A stretch of 64,000 bases of DNA from Pteria penguin (lineage: Eukaryota > Mollusca > Bivalvia > Pterioida > Pteriidae), in NCBI GenBank assembly GCA_035048485.1, contig CM068587.1, positions 34,085,001 to 34,149,000 of the forward strand, written 5' to 3'. This document shows positions 53,601 to 62,600 of the stretch, one piece after another (within the stretch, counting starts at the first letter, position 1; each line of letters begins with the position of its first letter). Made by a program: the position numbers and the translations under genes. The notes below the pieces were generated by a model, which was not told where the DNA came from, made no database searches, and saw only the letters and a list, made by a program, of their open reading frames with translations.

Positions 53601-56600
53601 ATCTACTCAATCCACCCCTTTGCATGCTCAAGAAGAAAATATTATAAAATCAAAATTGAAGCCGAAAGTGAGAAAATCGTCCTTTAAAAGTTCAAATGTA
53701 TCTAATGCTCAAAATGATCTCACATGGGAGGAACTTTCAAAGCAAGAGCAAGAGGTAGCCGCTTCAACATTGCGAAAGTTTCCTGTGTATAAAAGAGAAG
53801 TGGCAGTATCTACTTCATCACAGTCATCTACAGACGAATCTTCTACCGTGGAAGATATGATATCTTCTATGAATCCATCCCTGACCCTAAAACCTATAAA
53901 GTTGAGAAACCCTCATTTGCAAGTGAATCAAGGAGCAATGTCTGAGTATGACAATTTGACCAATCAGTATGCACCAACGTCTCATAAATCTCATGCTAGT
54001 ACTGGCACAGTATTCTGTATCCCGTGGGAAAACAGCAATCTCTTTGAGGCTTTGATGGATCCTAAAAACTGCAAGCTCCCACCTCCTATGGATGTGAATG
54101 AAAGGATTCATGCGTGGCAAGAAGCAAGCCATTCATTCAATAAGGAACAAAATGATAATCGTCATAGCATAATGTCAGAATCGACAGTTGTCGAAGAAAC
54201 AGATTTAGAAGACACTCCTACAAACTTTGACGCTCCCTCTGTATTTATTCATCCACCATCAGAATCTGACCTCCAGCATTTAGGTGATAAACAATCACAG
54301 CCTGTCTTTGGTTTACTTGGTTCCCAAGGTCAAGGTGACAGAGTCCTAAGTTATTCATCAGAGGAGGAGCCTGTCCCCTCTTTTCCTTTAAGTCTTCCAT
54401 CCAAGAAGAAACCTTTACAATCCCTTCCAGGTATGATTTTCTCATACAAAATTTTCTAAAACTAGAGTTGAAATGATGTCTTTATATCTCAAAAGGCAAA
54501 ACTATCATGATTTACCTTATGTTTAGTAATGTGAGATAGTTTTAGAAGTTGTCTTGTCTTCAATGTTCTAAAAATTAAATGGTGTGTCTCTGTATCACTT
54601 ACTCTGCATAATTTGCCATATCCAACCTGATTAAGTGTTTCAGTATTGGAGACTATAAAGAAAAATCAGCTAATTAAAAGCAGTTCCTTGCATAAATGCA
54701 TATACTTTTTTTTGAAGCAGGGCCATAAAAATTGATATCATGTGAGCTATTAATTAAAGCAGTTTGCTTCTCGCATAGGATAATCATAATGTTCAGAACT
54801 GCATTACAATTGTGTCAAATTGATTACGAGGAAAATGGGAGGCAGGAGGCAAAATTTTCTAATATAATGTCAGGAGCCTTGTGTCTAAATTAGAACAGTT
54901 ACGAAATAATGAAACCTCAGCAAGGAGGTCTATGTTGGGTACAGATTTTATTCTCATTATCTATAGCTTTGGAGTCTGTACTATATATAGAATACTTTTA
55001 TTCGGGAACTTTACCTAGCATAATTGAAATTAACTTGCATAAATAGTTCAGCTCTTGCTTATTGTATGATATTAATAAAGATTAATTGACTTTCATTATG
55101 ACAGATCTGTGGCCACTTTATATGCATAAATCTTATCTCATGCAAATGATATTGAGTCATATTCCATTGGGATAGGGGAGAAAGGATTTATTTTCAGTGG
55201 GGGATGGATGTTTTTTCCTAAATACTACATGGAATTGACAGTAATAATACTTTGTGTCTGCACAGTAGTAAATCTATTGAAGTCATACCATTTCCTTTAT
55301 TTTTCTTTTAGCTCAGAAAGGTTTCTTGCAAAATAAACTCAAATCTACTCATCCAGATTCCAAAATTGAAGAATACATCTGCAGGTAAATGTAATTAGAT
55401 ACATCTGTATAATCTATTGTTCTATGTTATAATTATTATCAGCTTTATCATACATCTGCTATGTACAACTAATGTAACAAGAACTGGTCTGTCCGAATTC
55501 AATGCGCAGTTTCTAAGTTACAAATAATGGCCTTCTTTATTTTGACTTTTATTTATTTTTCTGCTTGACAGTGGGTTTGCTGTATATCACATCTTATCTT
55601 TAAAGGCTGTAAAAAAGACATTCAAGTAAAAATTTCCTAAGTGACTGAATTAATGTTAAATAGCATACAGTTTTTACACGTTAATGATACTTAATTTATT
55701 GAAATGTTTTTTAGGTCATGTACACATGTTTTTTTATTTAGCTCACCTGAGCCAAAGGCTGAAGTGAGCTAATGTCATAGCCGTCCCATCGTCGTAAACT
55801 TTTCACATTTTCGACTTCTTCTTTAGAACTACCGAAAGGATTTTAATGAAACTTGGTAGGCTTGATGTACTCATGGTCCCCTATAAGTTTTGTTGTTTTT
55901 CCTCCAGATCCATGTGTAGGTGGCGCCACTGCAGACAAAAGTAGGTCACAGAGAATACTCTCCTTTAACAGACCTTCTTCAGACCAGCTGCATACAGACT
56001 TACAAATTTTCAAATTCTTCATAACCAATGAAATGATTTTTATGATACATTTTAGGAATAAAGTATTCATGATCCCTAACAAGTGTTGTTTTTGTCTGGA
56101 TCCATCTGTACGTGGCGCCACGACAAGCAAAAGTAGGTCACAGACTGTACCCTCTTTTGACAATCTTCTTCTTCAGCCCATCTGCATATAGAGACAAACT
56201 GAATGTGAAGGAATTCCCTAGAGGGATGTGTGAAGAAGCATTGTTGTTTTTGATTCTATTCCAAAATAAATTCTTGATGTTCTTTCATCATTCTTTTTGA
56301 ACTTCGAGATTTCAATGCAGAATAGTGCAGTCTTTTTCCTGTAGGTGATAATGATACTTTAATTTGGTTTCTTTTAACCATAATTATCATAAAGAATATT
56401 ACCGGGAAAGAATTTTGTTAGTATGTCAGTTTAAAGATTTTTTATCAAATTTTTAAGACTGTCAAAAAATTTTTCAACTTCTTCCTAAGAACCAATTTAA
56501 GGAATTTTATGAAACTTGGTAGGAATGAAGTACCCATGGTCTCTTGCAAGTGTTGATGTTTTTCATCCAGATCTGTATACAGGTTTTTGAGCATTCATTT

Positions 56601-59600
56601 CCTGTAGATTATTATAGATTTAAGGGTTGTGAATTTTAATGTGGCCTGCATAAACAATTGCTTAATGTTGATGATGATTAAAATTTTACACTCAGTTTTC
56701 AGTACAAATTGTAGTCACACAATATACATCAGGGAATATATATATTTATCTGCAAATTTTTCAACCTGTCAGTTGAATGAGCAATTAAGGTCAGGTGAGC
56801 AATATAGGCCCACTTGGGCCTCTCGGTTTTTTTCTGTTACCAATTTCAAACAGGTCAAATTATTAAACATTTTACAACAGGTGCTGCATACCTTCTGTTT
56901 GTGAAGTCATATACAGAACCAGATAAAATCAAATCAGAAATAATGTTTTATATTTACAAACAAAACAATCTTTGAATATTGTCCATTATGTGTATCCAGT
57001 ATTAATAAATAACTGCTTTTTCTCTTTGATCTACAGACTCTCTCGTGATCATAGCACGACATTTGGAAGCACAATTGAAAACTTCATTCAGTGTACAATA
57101 GACAGCCAGGAGAGCAACCCTCACCATGTCACAAGAAATGTGAGTAGAGAAGAAAGTGTATATTACTGTTGTTTATATTGAATGACCAAGATGTATTTGT
57201 CATTAAGATGAAAGAAAAAATTTCTAGATTTGTTGTTCATACGCTGCATTGCTGATTTTGTTGCCGTATATGTTATGTTTTGATACAAAGCAATAGTTTT
57301 TAAGCATTTTTTGGGTTTTTTTTTTTCATATTCATCAGAACAAATTAGGCAAACTGTAGTCTTTATCTATTATCTGACTCCTTATTTCAGGTCCGTCAGT
57401 TCATGACTGGAATTCGTAACTACCTTGTTAAACATGGAGAAGGTGAATTAGAAGACATAATTGAAAGAGAGAGGACCAAGGTAAAAATAAAATATGTTAT
57501 GAACTTTTTGTATGACTCATCCATAGTTTACAATCTTTATACATTTGTACTGCGCAACAATCTTCGTGAAAAATCACTAGTCTGATGCCAGAGGCCATCA
57601 GATTTATTGTTGGACTAGTAAAAGTTTTCTAACAAAGTATACATTGGGCTAGTAAAATTTGTCTGTGTGCTAGTGGGTCAAAACAGTTTTCATAAAGACT
57701 TCGTAATAGAAATTAGTCCCAGATCTGATGGTATATACTCTTTGATTTTCGGCTTACTTTGTCACATTCAGAAGTTCATACATTCAACATATGGTTACCT
57801 TGATAAGGATTTCATTAGTATTTAGAAAATACAGTGGGACCATCCTGTGTTTAGAGTCTATGTTATAGCCTCCCATGGGTATCTGATGTATCAAAGCCTT
57901 TTGGTTCTGTTATTTCAGTTGAAAGCTGATGAGATTTTGAACATTGATGCCATTATAGAGAGAGCTTTACACACTTGCGTGCTGCGACCCTTAAAGCATC
58001 ATATCTACAATCTGTTTGTGGATGAATACACCAAGTAAGTAAGCTTCAGTTGAAACCCCAATACATGTCACGTTTGAATGTGAGGGACCTATAACGAGAT
58101 ACTGAAGGTCATTTTTCAGATGGAGTATATAGTCTTAGTGTGGCAGAATGGGTTACGGCCCCATGATAGAACTCACAGTATCCTCTTACTGCTTTCATGA
58201 CTGGCCCCTTAAGATTGATGGTGTTTTCCTGTTAGTAAGATTTCCTTTACATGTACCATTAAGATTGGAGGCCACTACCATGTAAAATAAAATTATCTAG
58301 GTTCTTGTGTCATTAAATGACAAATAAATGCAAATCATGTATAAACATTAAGAAATGGATAATTGTCTGTGATTTGCTTGTGTAAACTTACTTGTCTCAT
58401 TCAGTAAGCTTAAGATGTCTATGTGAGTGAGGATCATATGTATAATCCCAGCTCATGGTTTACCATTTGCCTTTAATTTGTTACTGTGTATTTGTTAACT
58501 GCAGAAATAAAGGTTCTGAATGAAGTAAAAATTGCAATGAAAGTTGTAAGGTTTTGAGAAAATTTATCTAATAAAAAACACTACGTCTACCCCATAAAGA
58601 TGCTTTATACACTAGTGAATTGTAAAATCTGATTTTTGCAGAAATGGCAGTCTTTCCACCTTGTCAATGAATATGAAATATGCCAGAACAAAATCTGCTG
58701 AGGATATAGGTCTCAGGGTAAGAATATTTAAGTTTTATGAAAGTATAGCCATAGAATAAGATCATCTCATTTTTATGGTTAAGATTATCAAGTTTCTGTG
58801 GTTAAGGACATTGATGTCTCTGTAAGGTTACTTAAGTTTTATGGTTGAGGATAAAGGCCATAGTGTTAGATCATCTCATTTTCATGATTAGGTATATATG
58901 TTTCTTGTTTAGTTTTTATGGTTAAAGAGTACATAGATATCTGTATAAGATTTTTTATTAAAATTTTATGGTTGAAGATATAGACTTTAGTATAATATTA
59001 TCTCATTTTTATTGGATAAGAGTATGAGCTTAGTGAAAGATTGTCTTAAATTTTATGTACATGCATCGGATATGGTGTAAATACCTTTTTACCTGTATAC
59101 CCTTGTATCTAGAAGGAGCTGTGTAGAAGATTTGCATTCAGAGATCTAAAATTACTGCAGTGTCTCCCCTTTCATATTAAGTATGTTTAAATAACCCCTG
59201 TAAAAATGAGGTCCTAGTAAAAATATAACTTAATCTAAAGTTGCCAAAATTATCCAACCTACTTCTTTTGATCTTGAAACATGAAGTGTACATTGTATAC
59301 ATAAAGAATTATTTATTATTAAGCCTTTTAAATAAATCTACGTTTTGAATAGTGTTGGAAAAAAGCTTCACATGGATATATGTAGAGTAAAAAATAGGTG
59401 GCAGCTGTCAAATTAATATTGGTTGTGTTTTTCTAGTGTAAAACATTTAATCTTAAAATAGAGACATTGATACTGTTTTACAGCCAGAACTTTCACCACC
59501 AGAGGGCGCTATGATGGAACTGATCAAACTTCATCTTGCCAAGATGCAGAAGTCGTTTTCTCCATTGAAAAAGCTGGAAAATCTTTTATGTGCTACATCC

Positions 59601-62600
59601 TGCATTTACAAATGTGTAAGTAAATGGTAATGTATTGTGTGGTATGGAAGTAATCACTTTGTGAAGTGTATGACATACCAGTGGTATGGAACAGAATTTC
59701 TAATCAAACCACTCAGGTTTGATTTCGGCTATCAGTTTTGATGTTTCCAAGGTGATTTAGCATTTGTCTCCCTATTTGTCCATCCGAAACAGCAGAACGG
59801 ACTGAGTTCCCATGATATTGTACATGTATATGCTGGCACATAAAAGATCTATCACTTCTTTAATAGGGCCTGGCAGATGCAATCACCACATAAGCAAAGT
59901 GATCTTGGAAGGGCAAAGAACAGTAAATGATAAGAAAATCTCTATATTAGTCCCCCACTGGTAATACTAGAAGGAATTATAGGTTTCCACTCCATCTGTC
60001 TGTCTGTCTGAGACACTTTTGTTTTCTAGACTTTTGTTACAATCATTGAAGTTACTGATTTGAAATTTGGCATGTACCTTTGTATCAGTGAATTACAGAG
60101 CAAGTTTGAGTTTGTTCATGATTGACACATTTTTTGGAAGAGTTGCAGCCCTTGGACCCAGTGGGTGACAGGTATTGCTGCAGCAGTACCGCAATATGCT
60201 TGTTAGTTCTGCTTTAACTGATACTGAATATGTTTTTGTTATACAGGATAATCATAGTAAATGTTAATAACAAAAGATACTCCATTGTATATCCTTGAAT
60301 TAGGAGGGTTAAATTCAAATACAATGTACTGTACAACTGTACAAATGTTTCTACACAACATTCCTCATCAGCCGTGTGGTAAAAGTCATTTATACCAAAG
60401 TTGCAAAGAATATATTAAGTGAAAAAGAAGATTCTTGTCTTCTAAAATCAGTCCATGCTAAAAACACGTATAGTTTATCTTTGATTAGTTAAGATAAATT
60501 TTGTTGGTGTTCATGGAAGTCTCTCTCATCCGTTAAATCAATAGACACAAGATGTGGTTTTTTGCATATCTTAAGGTTTGTTAAATTGCTATAAGAATGT
60601 TCACAATTTTTCTATACAATGTGCATACCTACATACACAAGTCGCTGACAAAAAAATTGCACTGCTGCTTGACTACGAAATATATACAATAATCCATAAA
60701 CAGCTCGGTTGATTTTTTCAGTCTTTAATCTCTGTAATATGTAAAGTCAGAAGTTGTACCAATGCTACTTTTGCTTGGGATTTAATTTTGACGTTAATGT
60801 TTGCATTGTGATGTTACAGTAAAATGATGTTAAAAGTTGTACAACAAGTTATATAGGAAGCCTTTATTTTACTTGGGATTTCCCATAAAATCGGGCAAAT
60901 GGATATTTTTAAATATGTCTCAGAGAAATATTGAAGCAGAGGGAGCAGTAATTTTTATGAATTTTGTAATATAATTCAGTTAGGATTTTAAGAAAATACG
61001 AAATCACCCAGCATTCCAATAGCACTTTAAGGTGTGGAAGAAACCTATGGTTTTTAATTTTCTCCAAGATTTGTATAATAACCACTTTCAATATCTTATT
61101 ACAATACAATCCTTTACTTTATATGACTGCTGCATGTAACCAAGAAGCAAATTCAAAAAGTCATATTCTAGAATATAATTGATTTTACAAGTAGTACGAT
61201 ATTTGATTTTTTTCTCTCTCTTTTCTTTCATAGGTCTCTGAAGGTGGACAAAAGAAAACAGGACAGTTCTCTATGGGAGCTGATGGTAAGAATTTGATAT
61301 TGAAAACTGTTTAAAGCAAACACCTAAGGAAAGGTCACCGCTTGAAGATGACGGAAAGGAAAAAGGATTGCTTATGACAGGTGGCCTCCTTTTTTTTAGA
61401 AAACGTTTTGGCTCAGTGGATGAGATATCCACAGTGTGACCGAAAGGTCCTGGGTTAATTTCCTGCTGTGGGCACAATGTTGCACTGTCTTTTAGATGAG
61501 TCTTATTAAAACCAAGGTCCAGTGTCACGGTAAGCATTGCACATATAAGATCCCTCATTGCTTAGGTTGGGTCTTTTGCAAATGTATAAATTTCTATGCA
61601 ATGCATCAGGCAGATGCCTCACCATGTTGTCAGACAGGTGGCTTTCACGTAGGAGGCTACCTGAGGCAAATTCATGTCTCCGTATTTTGCATCAACAAAA
61701 AACTGACACATCTTGGTGTCTCAGCTATTTAATTGAAAAAATTTAGGAAAGTACTATTATTAAACAAACAAGTTCATGTGATAATAGATTTATTGTGGCA
61801 AATGCTTCCTACAAAAATCAAATCTTTTGTTGATGTGGATCAATACACTGATGCGTAATGTGGGCTTTTCTACGTTCTGTTTCCTAGATATTCATACAGA
61901 TTTCTTGTCGACCTTACCAAACTTTCTTGTGCATTTTGGATTAAACAATATTCTATTTTTATAATATTACAGATTTCTTGCCAATGTTGATCTATGTACT
62001 GGTGCATTGTGGGGTAGTTTCGGTGGAAATAGAGGCAGATTACATGTGGGGCTTGATTCAGCCGTCTGTACTGAGTGGGGAAGGGGGATATTATCTGACA
62101 TCTTTGAGTAGTGCGGTGCTGGTCCTCAAAAACTTCAGGAGTATGCAGGAACAACAGTGTATGCAGCCACATGTAAGTCAGTTGACTGGATAGGGTGATC
62201 TAAAATCCCAATTTTTCACATTTTTACAACCACAAAAATTAAGAACCTTTCATAGTTGAATAGTTCTAGCATTAATTGTTCAATGAAATTCTCTAATTTG
62301 ACTTAATCATGTTTACAGATGCAGTTTTGTTTGAAGTTATTTTTAATTTCATTGGTTTGCAACTCTTTAAATCAGCAGAGTTTTAACTGATAGCCTGCCA
62401 GTTTTTCAAATTCCTATGAGTTTCAATGTGACCTCCATTGATTCTTAAAGTTAACTAGTTTTACTTGTGTAATTTTATTGTCTGATGATATTAAAAGAAG
62501 AAAATACCATTAGAATGGGAATACTGTTTTAAGGAATTGTCAATACCTTGTCCGTTTAAAAAAACTGGAATGGTAATGTTCAGCGGGCTTTTTTTGAAGA

